DNA of 64,000 bases from Denitrobaculum tricleocarpae (GCF_007004665.1 NZ_ML660053.1:62001-126000); one strand, 5' to 3'; counted from the stretch's first letter, positions 18,282-26,673 are shown. The notes: generated from the sequence alone by a model not told the origin. Made by a program: numbers and translations.

Positions 18282-18602
18282 TTAGCGCCGCCGGCGTCTT
18301 TTCGATCTGACCCGCAAAAGACGTTCGCGCGGATAGGCGGCCACTTCGGAGAGGAGGTTGAGCAGGCTGGGCATGGAGGCTTTGCGCCCTGTGCCTTCGT
18401 AATGCTCGACCAGATTTCCCGCTGCAACCGCAGGATCGTGATCCGGCGCAAGGCTGAGAAGCCAGGCGAAAACGAGCTGTTCGTCCGATGCTTTCATTCG
18501 CCTGTCCCCAGCCGTCATTGCGGCTGCAATAACGAGGGAAGGGTCGTCAAATTTCAGGTTAGCCGTGCGTGTGCGGCCATGAAGGCCCGAGATCTCTGCC
18601 AT
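18282..18602 (-). CDS. Unknown 106-residue protein behind a cobalamin riboswitch
   Basis: A small soluble protein without signal peptide or membrane helix, with a predicted helical middle (EQLVFAWLLSLAP, AVAAGNLVEHYEG) and a strongly basic tail (RVRSKRRRRR). The ATG has an excellent GGGGAGGA ribosome site 4 nt upstream. It is the only gene that can follow the B12 riboswitch, since the next gene (murI) is convergent. I recognise no family. Cobalamin control suggests a role in B12 uptake, assembly, sparing or a B12-independent substitute pathway, but the sequence does not say which. Confidence 0.75.
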   Translation of the reverse strand: MAEISGLHGRTRTANLKFDDPSLVIAAAMTAGDRRMKASDEQLVFAWLLSLAPDHDPAVAAGNLVEHYEGTGRKASMPSLLNLLSEVAAYPRERLLRVRSKRRRRR

Positions 18603-18647
18603 ACAATCCTCCCCGGCACACCCCGTCCGGTCAATGGTTGTTACAGG

Positions 18648-18836
18648 TGTTGGCAGGTCTCCTGGCTCACGGATCCTAGCGTCTCGCCGACCTTCCCAGA
18701 TGAATTCCAGTGGTCTTAACCTGGCGAACGCTCTCCGCTTACAGTTGCGGGGGCAGCTTCGGATTGGTTTTCTCAGGTTTCAGAGAGAAAACAACACCGA
18801 ATTCCCGTTTTAATCCCCAGCGAAGGGGAACCAACA
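18648..18836 (-). promoter_or_regulatory. Cobalamin (B12) riboswitch
   Basis: Read on the minus strand. The B12 box (GCTGCCCCCGCAACTGTAAG, within 18735-18757) is intact. The P1 stem is TGTTGG at the 5' end and CCAACA at the 3' end; CCACTGG, GGGAAGG and the GTGAGCCAGGAGACCTGCC closing segment are all in the expected order. It ends 45 nt before the ATG of the unknown gene at 18602, close enough to mask its ribosome site, so translational control is likely. Adenosylcobalamin binding would switch the gene off. Confidence 0.95.
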
Positions 18837-18880
18837 CAGCGAGCTTCCAGATTACGCTGCATTGCACAAATGTCAATCAA

Positions 18881-19570
18881 TCATGCTTTTCGAAGCAGGT
18901 TGAGACGGCTGGGTGAGGCGAAGCGGTAGGCGCCCTCTTCAAATTCTGCGGCGGATTCAAAGGCGATACGCAGATTGTCACCCTGCGCCTCGATGGCCGG
19001 ACGGCGGCTTTCATCCACCGCGATCATTTCATTCCGGCAGGCTTCGAAGCTTTCGTAACTCAGGGGCGCTTCGTAGCTCAGCTCCCTGTGTTCGCAGACC
19101 CCGGATGTGTTGGCTGCGTTCAGGAGCGCTTCGTAGGCGCTGGCTCGAACATCGGTTTCGTCCTCGATCGGGCGCATCATTTCGAAAAAGGCGCCTTCCG
19201 CCAGGGGTTCCAGGACATAAATCTCACCACCGGACCGCAGAACCCGCAGCGCTTCGCGCAGGGCCGTTGCCTGGTGCTCGACCGGTACATGATGCAGCGA
19301 GTTGAAGAAGACGACCGCGTCGAATATCCCGGCCTCGAAGGGTAGATCCTCTGCCACACCGGATATGTAGTCTTCGTCACCGGCGCCATCGGCGTCGCGG
19401 GCGCGCGCGAGTTGCTTCTCCGATGTGTCCAGACCGGTGACACGCGCACCCTCCCGCGTCATGAAGCGGACCAGTCCGCCGCTGCCGCAGCCGACATCAA
19501 GCACCCGCTGTTCCTTGAGAGGAAGGGTGCCGCGCATCACGGCCGTGTGTTTTCGGGGCGCATGTTTCAT
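18881..19570 (-). CDS. Class I SAM-dependent methyltransferase
   Basis: A 229-residue methyltransferase of the type 11 fold. Motif I is VLDVGCGSGGLVRF, the acidic end of strand 2 is VTGLDTSEKQL, motif II follows in VAEDLPF, and motif IV/V is FFNSLHHVP. It is soluble and small. It lies upstream of the cobalamin riboswitch on the same strand but ends 45 nt before it, so it is not itself under that switch. The substrate is unknown. Confidence 0.85.
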   Translation of the reverse strand: MKHAPRKHTAVMRGTLPLKEQRVLDVGCGSGGLVRFMTREGARVTGLDTSEKQLARARDADGAGDEDYISGVAEDLPFEAGIFDAVVFFNSLHHVPVEHQATALREALRVLRSGGEIYVLEPLAEGAFFEMMRPIEDETDVRASAYEALLNAANTSGVCEHRELSYEAPLSYESFEACRNEMIAVDESRRPAIEAQGDNLRIAFESAAEFEEGAYRFASPSRLNLLRKA

Positions 19571-19749
19571 AGGACGTCCATTCTTATCGGTCGCAGGGTC
19601 TGATCGAATGATCGCCGTGCGGACCTGCTGCCGTTCCGGAATAAGGTTTTAAAGTTGCCCGGCTCTTGCTGTAAAGCTGGGGTTGGTTGCCGGTTGCGCA
19701 AGACTTCGCCGCAGGCAATCTGGATGGAACCAGAAGGAACAGAACCGGC

Positions 19750-20622
19750 ATGACGAGCGAAAACGAACTTCCTTCTGATGGTGACACTGGCCTGGACGGC
19801 TGGATAGGGCGCAGTCAGACGCAAGATGACGTGATTGATGGCGCGCGTGCGCGCCGGCTACAGGCCACCTTGGACGATCCTTTCCCGCCATTGGAGCCGG
19901 GAGATGCCCTGCCGCCGCTCTGGCACTGGGCATATTTTTGGGAGCAGACCAGGAACTCTGAGCTCGGTCCGGACGGACTGGCGATCGGTGCCGGTATGCT
20001 TCCGCCCGTGGATCTGCCCCGGATCATGTGGGCCGGAAGCCGCATTTCCTTTCCGGCTGAGTTGCGGATCGGTGCAGAAGCAACCCGGCGTTCCACAATT
20101 CTCAAAATTTCGGAAAAGCAGGGACGGTCAGGGCGCCTTTGCTTTGTCACGCTGCGGCACGAAGTGTTTCAGAAGGATCAGCTTTGCGTCGACGAGGAAA
20201 TGGACGTGGTCTATCGGGAGGCTGCCAAAAGGGATGACGCGCTGCCTGAAGGCGGAACAGCACCTCAAGAAGCGGACTGGAGCCGGAAGCTAACACCGGA
20301 TCCTGTGCTGCTGTTCCGCTATTCCGCGTTGACCTGGAACAGTCATCGCATCCACTACGACCGGGACTATGTCATGGGTCAGGAGGGCTATCCGGGCCTT
20401 GTCGTGCATGGTCCGCTGCTGGCAACGCTGATGCTGGACCAAGTTCGGCGTCTGATGCCTGCCGCCAGGGTCACAGACTTTACCTTTGCCGCGCGACGTC
20501 CGGTCTTCGATACCTCTGCTTTCACAGTGGCCGGGGCACGTGAAGGAAGTGCCGCCGCGGTCTGGGTTGCCGATTCTGCCGGCATGCTTGCAATGGAGGG
20601 ATCGGCCGGCTTCGAAGTCTGA
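19750..20622 (+). CDS. MaoC-like acyl-CoA dehydratase (mesaconyl-C4-CoA hydratase-like)
   Basis: A 290-residue double-hotdog protein. The N-terminal half (FAS1-like dehydratase) has DALPPLWHWAYF and MWAGSRISFP. The C-terminal half carries the hydratase site in LTWNSHRIHYDRDY followed by YPGLVVHGPLLATLM. This layout matches HTD2/mesaconyl-C4-CoA hydratase relatives, which hydrate enoyl-CoA thioesters. I use the ATG at 19750; the frame opens 63 nt earlier without a better ribosome site. It is divergent from the methyltransferase. The physiological substrate is unknown. Confidence 0.85.
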   Translation: MTSENELPSDGDTGLDGWIGRSQTQDDVIDGARARRLQATLDDPFPPLEPGDALPPLWHWAYFWEQTRNSELGPDGLAIGAGMLPPVDLPRIMWAGSRISFPAELRIGAEATRRSTILKISEKQGRSGRLCFVTLRHEVFQKDQLCVDEEMDVVYREAAKRDDALPEGGTAPQEADWSRKLTPDPVLLFRYSALTWNSHRIHYDRDYVMGQEGYPGLVVHGPLLATLMLDQVRRLMPAARVTDFTFAARRPVFDTSAFTVAGAREGSAAAVWVADSAGMLAMEGSAGFEV

Positions 20623-20782
20623 AACCGGCAAAAAAAACGATGGATGCGCAGGGGAGCGCAACCATCGGCAAGTTCAGGGAGGATCTGGGTAAAATGCTTT
20701 GGTGAATATCGGCCTTGGCAATAGTCACCAGCGGATCTGCGGCGAAGTTTCTCGCCGCGCGCTGTAGACGGCAGCTATAGGG

Positions 20783-21028
20783 TCATTGCACCTTCAAAAT
20801 AGCCTTTGCTTCGGTCAGTTTGACCACGCAGTTTTCTTTGTTGCCTGCCGCCGCGTCTTCCGCGGCTTCGTTGCGGAGCTCTTGCACCCTCAAGAGCTCT
20901 TCCGTTTCGACGGCCGGGCTCGCGGCCAGAGCCGAGTCGACGATGGCTAAGTCGTCTTCACACTGTCCGGCCACTGCACCTCCAAGAGGTGCGAGTGAGA
21001 GGATCAGTGCCAGGCGCAGGGCTTTCAT
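20783..21028 (-). CDS. Small secreted protein of unknown function
   Basis: An 81-residue product with a clear signal peptide (MKALRLALILSLAPLGGAVAG) and a mature part of about 60 residues that looks helical and carries two cysteines (QCEDDL and ENCVVKL), which could form a disulfide. It is monocistronic between the MaoC gene and a class V aminotransferase. I know no function; a small periplasmic helical protein is all that can be said. Confidence 0.7.
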   Translation of the reverse strand: MKALRLALILSLAPLGGAVAGQCEDDLAIVDSALAASPAVETEELLRVQELRNEAAEDAAAGNKENCVVKLTEAKAILKVQ

Positions 21029-21285
21029 GACTTCACTCCGTCAGGCTTTAACTGACGTCACACTGCCCCAAACCCGGCCTGGATTGTTGTGCGATTATCG
21101 TGATGGAAAACAGTCAAATCCCGGCTGCGAATGTGGCTGAAACTTGGCGGTTTCGTGTCGTGGTTTTTGCGGTGTAGGCGGTCCACGGGAGCCGCCTGCG
21201 CTGCGCGGATTTAAGCTGGTCGGCGAAAGCCCACCGCGTTCAACAGCTTAGCCTCAAGGCAATCCCTTGACGCAGGACCCGAGAG

Positions 21286-22476
21286 TCATAAGGCGGCGAC
21301 TGCGGCGCAAAGGCGTTTGATCTCCTGATCGGTATTGTAATAGTGGACGCTGGCGCGAAGGATATCGCTCAGACCGCGCCGTTCCATATCGATCCGGGTT
21401 GATTTTACAGTTGAGTTGGAGACATTGATGTCCTGTTTTCGCAGCGCCGCGCAAACATCAGGGGCTTCCAGCCCATCCTTTGTGAAGGTTACGATTCCGC
21501 ATTTGCTTGCGCCGATGTCAGTGGTCGTAACGCCGGGAATTTCCTCGAGCGCGGTGCGCAGAGAGCCTGCCAGGGAGATCACACGTTCCTCGATGGCATC
21601 GAGACCCCAGGAGAGAGCGTAGTCCACAGCCGCGCCCAACCCGAGCACGGCGGCATAGTTGAACTCCCAGTTTTCAAAGCGCCGCGCGTCCGGACGCAGT
21701 TCAAAGCGGTCCCGGGCGGTCCAGACCGCCGCATGATTATCCAGCATCGGGGGCTCGATCGTCTCAAGCAGGGCTTTGCGGACGTATAGAAATCCGCTGC
21801 CCCGGGGGCCGCGCAGATATTTCCGGCCGGTGGCCGAGAGGAAATCGCAGCCGATCGCTTCCACATCCAAGGCGATCTGACCCGGTGACTGACAGGCGTC
21901 CAGCAGATAGAGGATGCCGTGGTTCCGCGCAATCCTGCCGACTTCGGCCGCCGGATTCACCAGTCCGCCATTGGTCGGCACATGCGTGATGGCGATCAGC
22001 TTGACCTTACCGTCAATCATCCGCTCCAAGGCTTCGATGTCGAGTTGCCCGCTGCCGTCACTCGGCACCACGTCGATCACTGCGCCCCTGTCACGAGCGA
22101 CCTTCAGGTAGTTGATGTAGTTGCTCGAATACTCCGCCTCAGTGGTCAGGATGCGGTCGCCTGCCTTTAGATCAACCGCATAAAAAGCGAGACACCAGCC
22201 CACGGTGGCGTTTTCCACCAGGGCAATTTCTGCGGAACTGCAGTTCAGAAGCCGCGCGATAGAGGTGTAACACGCGGCGACGCGGTCACGCGCCACCTCT
22301 GCCGCCTCGTAACCGCCAATCCGCGCTTCCAGCTGCAGGTGCTCGATTTGGGCATCGATCACCGCCTGGGGCATGAGGGCCGCGCCCGCGTTGTTGAAAT
22401 GAATGACTTCACTGCATCCCGGGGTTTCAGAACGTGCGCGGCTGATATCCATTTTATGCTCGCTTACTGACTGCAT
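21286..22476 (-). CDS. Class V aminotransferase-fold PLP enzyme
   Basis: A 396-residue protein of the cysteine desulfurase/isopenicillin-epimerase-like group. HFNNAGAALMP opens the fold, ITHVPTNGGLVNP and LLDACQSPGQIALDV contain the PLP Asp, and SATGRKYLRGPRGSGFLYVR contains the Schiff-base Lys. No conserved active-site Cys loop is evident, so desulfurase activity is doubtful. The start may be the ATG at 22476 or the ATG eight codons later; neither has a strong ribosome site. It stands alone with no pathway neighbours. Confidence 0.85.
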   Translation of the reverse strand: MQSVSEHKMDISRARSETPGCSEVIHFNNAGAALMPQAVIDAQIEHLQLEARIGGYEAAEVARDRVAACYTSIARLLNCSSAEIALVENATVGWCLAFYAVDLKAGDRILTTEAEYSSNYINYLKVARDRGAVIDVVPSDGSGQLDIEALERMIDGKVKLIAITHVPTNGGLVNPAAEVGRIARNHGILYLLDACQSPGQIALDVEAIGCDFLSATGRKYLRGPRGSGFLYVRKALLETIEPPMLDNHAAVWTARDRFELRPDARRFENWEFNYAAVLGLGAAVDYALSWGLDAIEERVISLAGSLRTALEEIPGVTTTDIGASKCGIVTFTKDGLEAPDVCAALRKQDINVSNSTVKSTRIDMERRGLSDILRASVHYYNTDQEIKRLCAAVAAL

Positions 22477-22583
22477 TGGCTGGCAGCGGTAATGACATAA
22501 AACGCGGCGCCGTTACAGACCGATCTTGTTCAGCTGCCTGCGCTGCAGGGAAGGGCAGGGTTTTGCGGCGAACAGCCGCCTAT

Positions 22584-23396
22584 TCATCGCCAGATGCCCG
22601 CGGACGAGGAAGCTGCGGAACCGGCGCTTTTTCCACCGGGTTCGCTTTGTCGGGCAGATAGAAGGCGCGCCGAGGCTTGCTGCCTCAGCCGTTTTTGGTG
22701 CTCGATTTGCTTCTTCCGGGCATCGCGCAGTCGCCTGTTTTCGGCGTGACGTTCAGCGCGCCAGGCTTTGAAGACCTTCAGGCGGTAAAGGCGGGCAAAG
22801 GAGATTGTTTTCGAATGGTAGTCACCGATCGCATGGGTCCAGGAGCCCGCGTTCCTGCGGAGTCGGCTCAGGAAGGAGGCAGCGTATGCCGTGTTGTGCT
22901 TTGGGTCAAAGGCCTGCTCCAGATTTTCAAAGGCGTCGGGGTGGTAGTGCAGATTGATCTGCATGCAGCCCACGTCGATGTTTTTGATTCCCCTGGCCTG
23001 CAGTTTCCGCACTTCGGCCAGCGCCGCCGTCTTGCTGGGCAGATATCGCCCTTTTCCCTCCGCCATGACCGTCCAGGGCCAGGCAAGATTTGCCTTGGTC
23101 TTGGGGTCCCAGTGGCCCGACTCGACTTTTGAGATTGCCGTCAGTAGATGCGGGGGTAACTGATGTCGCTGCTCTGCCGCGCGAATGTGCCTTGGACAGA
23201 GTGACCAGGCATCGTCGATTCGACCCGCGCCGGCGGCCTCTAGAGGGGCGGAATCCGTGATCCAAAGGGTCAGAACCAAAAGGACTGATCCGGCCAGCCC
23301 TGCGATATGTGACCGCAAGGGTCGGTCGCAGCGGTGGATTCGGTCTTCAGCTGGCCTGCTGCATAGCTGCTGTGCTTGGGTCACATGGCAATTCAT
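22584..23396 (-). CDS. Lytic transglycosylase (SLT domain)
   Basis: A 270-residue exported protein. A hydrophobic segment (about residues 31-47, HIAGLAGSVLLVLTLWI) serves as signal or anchor. The catalytic domain has E92 in LLTAISKVESGHW, then NIDVGCMQINLHYHP and AYAASFLSRLR, as in goose-lysozyme-like transglycosylases that cleave peptidoglycan. The C-terminus (from about 205) is very basic and helical, rich in Arg/Lys/Glu. The ATG at 23396 has AAGGAG about 8 nt upstream, better than a longer frame from 23435. Confidence 0.88.
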   Translation of the reverse strand: MNCHVTQAQQLCSRPAEDRIHRCDRPLRSHIAGLAGSVLLVLTLWITDSAPLEAAGAGRIDDAWSLCPRHIRAAEQRHQLPPHLLTAISKVESGHWDPKTKANLAWPWTVMAEGKGRYLPSKTAALAEVRKLQARGIKNIDVGCMQINLHYHPDAFENLEQAFDPKHNTAYAASFLSRLRRNAGSWTHAIGDYHSKTISFARLYRLKVFKAWRAERHAENRRLRDARKKQIEHQKRLRQQASARLLSARQSEPGGKSAGSAASSSAGIWR

Positions 23397-23602
23397 CACG
23401 GTCACTCCTTGTCGTGACTCACGAGCAATCCGCATGCCAGAAATTTTCTTTCAAAAAACCGTGTCTGCGTGAACGGAAAAATCGCGTTTCAGAGGAGATT
23501 TATTCAATGCGTGCGCTGCAATGGAGACTCGGTCAGATCGTTAAGATTGATTAACCTTATTGGAAATATCGTAATAAAATTCAATGAGATGGAAAATTAC
23601 CA

Positions 23603-23632
23603 TTGCATTTTTCGCCCGGATTATCATATTGT
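23603..23632 (+). promoter_or_regulatory. Candidate sigma70 promoter for the sRNA
   Basis: -35 TTGCAT (23603-23608), 18-bp spacer, -10 TATTGT (23627-23632). No coding gene follows on this strand; the next element is a strong terminator about 75 nt downstream. Match to consensus is moderate. Confidence 0.4.
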
Positions 23633-23638
23633 GCAGTG

Positions 23639-23735
23639 CGGCATGGATCGAGGGCGCCCGCTCTTGATCCCCCGCACGCCCATAGGGCGTTTCCTCCCTA
23701 AACTTGGGCCGTGCAATTGCACGGCCTTTTTTTTT
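23639..23735 (+). ncRNA. Candidate small RNA
   Basis: About 97 nt between a plausible promoter and a perfect rho-independent terminator, in a 401-bp gap (23397-23797) whose flanking genes are both on the minus strand. A CGCCCATAGGGCG hairpin and a single-stranded TTTCCTCCC tract (able to pair with ribosome binding sites) precede the terminator. Neither side shows a plausible protein. The sRNA call rests on promoter and terminator only. Confidence 0.5.
23707..23735 (+). terminator. Rho-independent terminator
   Basis: Perfect 20-bp palindrome GGCCGTGCAATTGCACGGCC followed by nine T on the plus strand. No plus-strand gene lies upstream within 1 kb, which is why a small RNA is proposed. Confidence 0.85.
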
Positions 23736-23797
23736 CGCCTGCTCGGTTCTGCGGCTTTGACCCCCGTTAATCGCGCGCTCTCGGTCAACAGATGACC

Positions 23798-24361
23798 TTA
23801 TGTGGGCTTGTCCCCTCGCTCACCCGGCAAGCTCTCGTCCCCCTCGCCAATGGGGCGCTGCATCGTGACGCTGTCGACCCAGCGGCCGAATTTGAAGCCG
23901 ATGGACTTGAGCAGTCCGGCGCGGGTGAAGCCGTGCTTTTCATGAAGACGGATAGAGGCGTGGTTGGCGCTGTCGCCGATGACCGCGATCAGCTGCCGGT
24001 AGCCGAGCTCCTCGCAGCGGCGGATCAATGCGGCCATTAAAGCTGAACCGACACCCTGTCCAACCGCTTCGGCGTCGACATAAACCGAATTCTCCAGGCA
24101 GAAGCGATAGGCCGGGCGGGGGCGGTAAGGGCCAGCATAGCTGTAACCGGTGATCTTACCGTCATTCTCCGCGACCAGGAATGGCAGGCCGCTTGCCTGG
24201 GTTGCTTCAAAGCGCCGGGTCATTTCAGCCAGATCAGGCGGGTTTTCCTCAAAGGAAGCCAGGCCGGTCAGGACGTGCCGGGCGTATATCTCCTGCACGC
24301 TTGGCAAGTCTTCCAACTTTGCGTCACGGACGACAGGCTGACGGGACGGTGCTTCGGACAT
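23798..24361 (-). CDS. GNAT N-acetyltransferase, phosphinothricin-acetyltransferase-like
   Basis: A 187-residue acetyltransferase. VRDAKLEDLPSVQEIYARHV opens the fold, FLVAENDGKITGYSYAGPYRPRPAY is the strand 4 region typical of the Pat/Bar group, and VYVDAEAVGQGVGSALMAALI is the acetyl-CoA-binding motif A (Q-G-x-G). HEKHGFTRAGLLKSIGFKFGRWVDSV completes it. The group acetylates phosphinothricin, methionine sulfone or similar amino acids. It lies 24 nt downstream of the N-formylglutamate amidohydrolase gene on the same strand. Confidence 0.88.
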   Translation of the reverse strand: MSEAPSRQPVVRDAKLEDLPSVQEIYARHVLTGLASFEENPPDLAEMTRRFEATQASGLPFLVAENDGKITGYSYAGPYRPRPAYRFCLENSVYVDAEAVGQGVGSALMAALIRRCEELGYRQLIAVIGDSANHASIRLHEKHGFTRAGLLKSIGFKFGRWVDSVTMQRPIGEGDESLPGERGDKPT

Positions 24362-24385
24362 TTTCGGCTTTCCGGAGGGATTGTG

Positions 24386-25312
24386 CTATTCGGCTGCAAG
24401 CACGGGGGTGAGCGAGCCTGGGTCAAGAGCGCCCAACCGCTGGATCAGGATTCGGATCTCAGCGGCCAGACGTTTCAGGCCGGGACCACGCTGCAGACTG
24501 GCCTCATCCATGTAGATGTCGCGCGAAATCTCAATCTGCAAAACGTGAACGCCATCGGCCGGGCGCCCATAGTGGGTGGTGATGAATCCCCCGGCATAGG
24601 GCTTGTTGAGGCCGACCTGATAGCCGCAGCTGCGGAGCAGGGCCGCTGCGGCTCCGGTTATGGCCGGGTCACAGCTCTCGCCATGGTGATCGCCCAGAAC
24701 AAAATCGATTCGATTTGCATTCCCCGGACCGCCGGTGAGTGTTGAGAGCGAGGGCATGGAGTGGCAATCGATCATAATGCAGTAGCCGAATCGGGCCAGG
24801 GTCTGCTCGATCAAGTATCGCAGTGCGGCATGATAGGGATAGTAGCATTGCTGAATACGCTGCTCGACCTCGGCGAAGGTCAGCTTGCCTCGGTAGATGT
24901 CAACGCCGCTGGCGACCACGCGGGCGATCGTGCCCAGACCTGCCGCGATGCGTGGAGAGTGTGTGTTGACAAAGGCGGGTAAAGCCTCATCGAACATGGC
25001 CGGGTCGAGCTCATAGGGCTCGCGGTTCACGTCCACATAAGCGCGGGGAAAATCTGCAGCAACAAGCGGCGCGCCGCACTCCGGCGCAGCGCTGAAGAGT
25101 TCGTCGACGAAGCTGTCTTCCGAACGGCGCAAAGTGGTGGGGTCCAGGCGCGACTTCGCAATAAAGTCGGTCGGGTAGTCGCAGCCGCTGTGCGGCGACG
25201 AGAAGACCAGAGGGAGTGTTTGCGTCTTGGGTGCCAGGATTCTATGCCGGCGCGCGACGTTCAAGTCATCCGAACGTGGGAGGAAGGTGTCTGATCTTGT
25301 ACGTCGAACCAA
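24386..25312 (-). CDS. N-formylglutamate amidohydrolase-family protein
   Basis: A 308-residue FGase-family zinc hydrolase. FSSPHSGCDYP and YCIMIDCHSMPS hold likely metal ligands, and PRAYVDVNREPYELDP is the family signature. HutG-type enzymes release formate from N-formylglutamate in histidine breakdown, but no hut genes are here. The start is a TTG at 25312; a later start is possible since the first 20 residues are not conserved in this family. Its place beside cpdR and tRNA-Val resembles an arrangement I recall from other alphaproteobacteria. A second FGase-like gene is at 39327. Confidence 0.85.
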   Translation of the reverse strand: MVRRTRSDTFLPRSDDLNVARRHRILAPKTQTLPLVFSSPHSGCDYPTDFIAKSRLDPTTLRRSEDSFVDELFSAAPECGAPLVAADFPRAYVDVNREPYELDPAMFDEALPAFVNTHSPRIAAGLGTIARVVASGVDIYRGKLTFAEVEQRIQQCYYPYHAALRYLIEQTLARFGYCIMIDCHSMPSLSTLTGGPGNANRIDFVLGDHHGESCDPAITGAAAALLRSCGYQVGLNKPYAGGFITTHYGRPADGVHVLQIEISRDIYMDEASLQRGPGLKRLAAEIRILIQRLGALDPGSLTPVLAAE

Positions 25313-25607
25313 TTTTCAGCCTGTGTATTGACGCCCGATTTTTATCAGTGTGGCCTGTCTGAACTTAAACTTTCTTAAGCAAAGGATTGCCAAGAAAGCC
25401 CTGTCCATGCTTATTCAGGCTCACCGGATAGCTTTGCGTTCCGGCCGTATGTTAAAGACTACTTAGCAGATATGACATAGGTTACGCTGACGTTGGTCTG
25501 TTGGTATGCTCACATCTTGAGGTGCCGCTTCAGCTTAACCCCGAGTTAACCACGTTCTGGCGGCTTCCGCCTAGGGCGACAAGAGATGGCGAACGACGCA
25601 GGGCACG
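25313..25607. other. Divergent intergenic region upstream of cpdR
   Basis: 295 bases between the FGase gene (minus) and cpdR (plus). It holds the perfect CtrA box at 25535-25550 and a second half-match (TTAA-N6-TTAA) near 25365 whose spacing is one base short. No gene is seen. Confidence 0.6.
25535..25550 (+). promoter_or_regulatory. CtrA-type binding box upstream of cpdR
   Basis: Perfect TTAA-N7-TTAAC (TTAACCCCGAGTTAAC) 58 nt before the cpdR start codon. CtrA and CpdR belong to the same cell-cycle circuit, so this is where such a box is expected. Confidence 0.7.
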
Positions 25608-25967
25608 ATGGCGCAGATTTTATTGGCAGAAGACGACGACTCCATGCGGGACTTTTTGGCGAAGGCTCTTCGGCGCGCCGGGCACGAGGTTGAGGCGGTC
25701 GGCGACGGTCTTGATGCCATGGAAAGCCTCACTCAATCGCCTGTCGATCTTTTGCTGGCAGACGTCGTCATGCCGGGACTCGATGGAATTGAGCTCGCGC
25801 GGCGCGCTGCTCAGGAACAACCTGGCATCAAGGTTATGTTCATTACGGGCTTTGCGGCGGTAGCTCTCAAGAATCGGGATCAGGCTCCCAAGGGCGCGCG
25901 TGTTTTGTCGAAGCCGTTCCATCTTCGCGAACTGGTCGACCAGATTGACGTCATGCTGAGTGCCTGA
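25608..25967 (+). CDS. cpdR: CpdR single-domain response regulator
   Basis: A 119-residue stand-alone receiver without output domain. E8/D9/D10 form the acidic pocket, D52 in LLLADVVMPGLDGIELARRA is the phosphorylation site, and FITGFAAVALKN plus VLSKPFHLRELVDQI are hallmarks of CpdR. When unphosphorylated, CpdR delivers substrates to the ClpXP protease at the pole and so drives degradation of CtrA in Caulobacter; phosphate comes through CckA-ChpT. The start is ATGGCGCAG. A perfect CtrA box lies 58 nt upstream, and tRNA-Val follows. Confidence 0.95.
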   Translation: MAQILLAEDDDSMRDFLAKALRRAGHEVEAVGDGLDAMESLTQSPVDLLLADVVMPGLDGIELARRAAQEQPGIKVMFITGFAAVALKNRDQAPKGARVLSKPFHLRELVDQIDVMLSA

Positions 25968-26290
25968 GCGCCCTCTGTCCCGGTTTTTTTGTCTCTCTCC
26001 TCCGAATACCAGCAGCTTTCGAATCGCGCCCGGAGAAACGCGCGCGGTTTCTCTCGACGGGGACAAAACGAGAGGATTCTCGTATCTCTTGCTGTGCATG
26101 GCCTGGATTGACTTGGGTGATAAATCGACTTGGTCGATTACGTCTGATTTGATCCGATCTAGGGCTTGCAAAAGCATTCTGAGGATGGTACTTCGCCGCC
26201 CATCAACGTTGCATAGCGGCGTTAGATCTTCAGAGGCGGCCCGATTTGGCGGGTCGAGGCGACGGATTGATCCGCGCCAGTCCTCGAAAA
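25968..26290. other. Gene-free region between cpdR and tRNA-Val
   Basis: 323 bases without a gene. Two small inverted repeats (GAGAAAC/GTTTCTC at 26033-26053 and ACGAGA/TCTCGT at 26068-26083) could be part of cpdR mRNA ending, but neither has a following T tract. The tRNA promoter must lie in the last 100 bases. Confidence 0.5.
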
Positions 26291-26365
26291 GGGCGTATAG
26301 CTCAGCGGGAGAGCGCCTCGTTGACATCGAGGAGGTCCCTGGTTCAATCCCAGGTACGCCCACCA
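26291..26365 (+). tRNA. tRNA-Val (anticodon GAC), CCA encoded
   Basis: 75 nt with full cloverleaf. Acceptor stem GGGCGTA/TACGCCC, D-arm GCTC-AGCGGGA-GAGC, anticodon stem CCTCG/CGAGG with loop TTGACAT (anticodon GAC, reading GUC and GUU), T-arm CCTGG-TTCAATC-CCAGG, discriminator A and genomic CCA. Confidence 0.98.
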
Positions 26366-26673
26366 TTATCCCGAAATCTTGTCGTTAGCGTCGAACCGAG
26401 TTGGTCGGCGCGGCGGCGGAAACTCCTCTCTATCAAGCGGTCCGGATTTCCCCGCCGACTGTGCGTGCACAAGTAGATGTGTCTTGATGCTGGAAGTAAA
26501 GGGCGCACGGCTGGAGTGCTTGTTTTTCAACAAGACTTAACTGCGCAACTCTGCCTTTAGTTGTAACTCTAATGATTAGTGTGCGGCTGCAGAAACATAC
26601 CGGCTTTTCAACCAGGAATTAACAACGTTTTTACTATATCCGCGTAAGTTAACCTTATTGCGAAGCCGGGGGA
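26366..26673. other. Gene-free region between tRNA-Val and a methyltransferase gene
   Basis: 308 bases, AT-richer towards the right end (TTAAC and GTTAACC half-sites near 26620 and 26650). These do not form a correctly spaced CtrA box. No gene or terminator is seen. Confidence 0.5.

Noticed and set aside
25364-25379. Second possible CtrA box (TTAA-N6-TTAA) in the cpdR upstream region
   Set aside because: Spacing is six instead of seven bases; a similar N6 sequence near 23541 was rejected for the same reason.
25620-26366. Minus-strand frame through tRNA-Val beginning VGVPGIEPGTSS
   Set aside because: This peptide comes from reading the antisense of a tRNA and is a known annotation artefact; the rest is antisense to cpdR.
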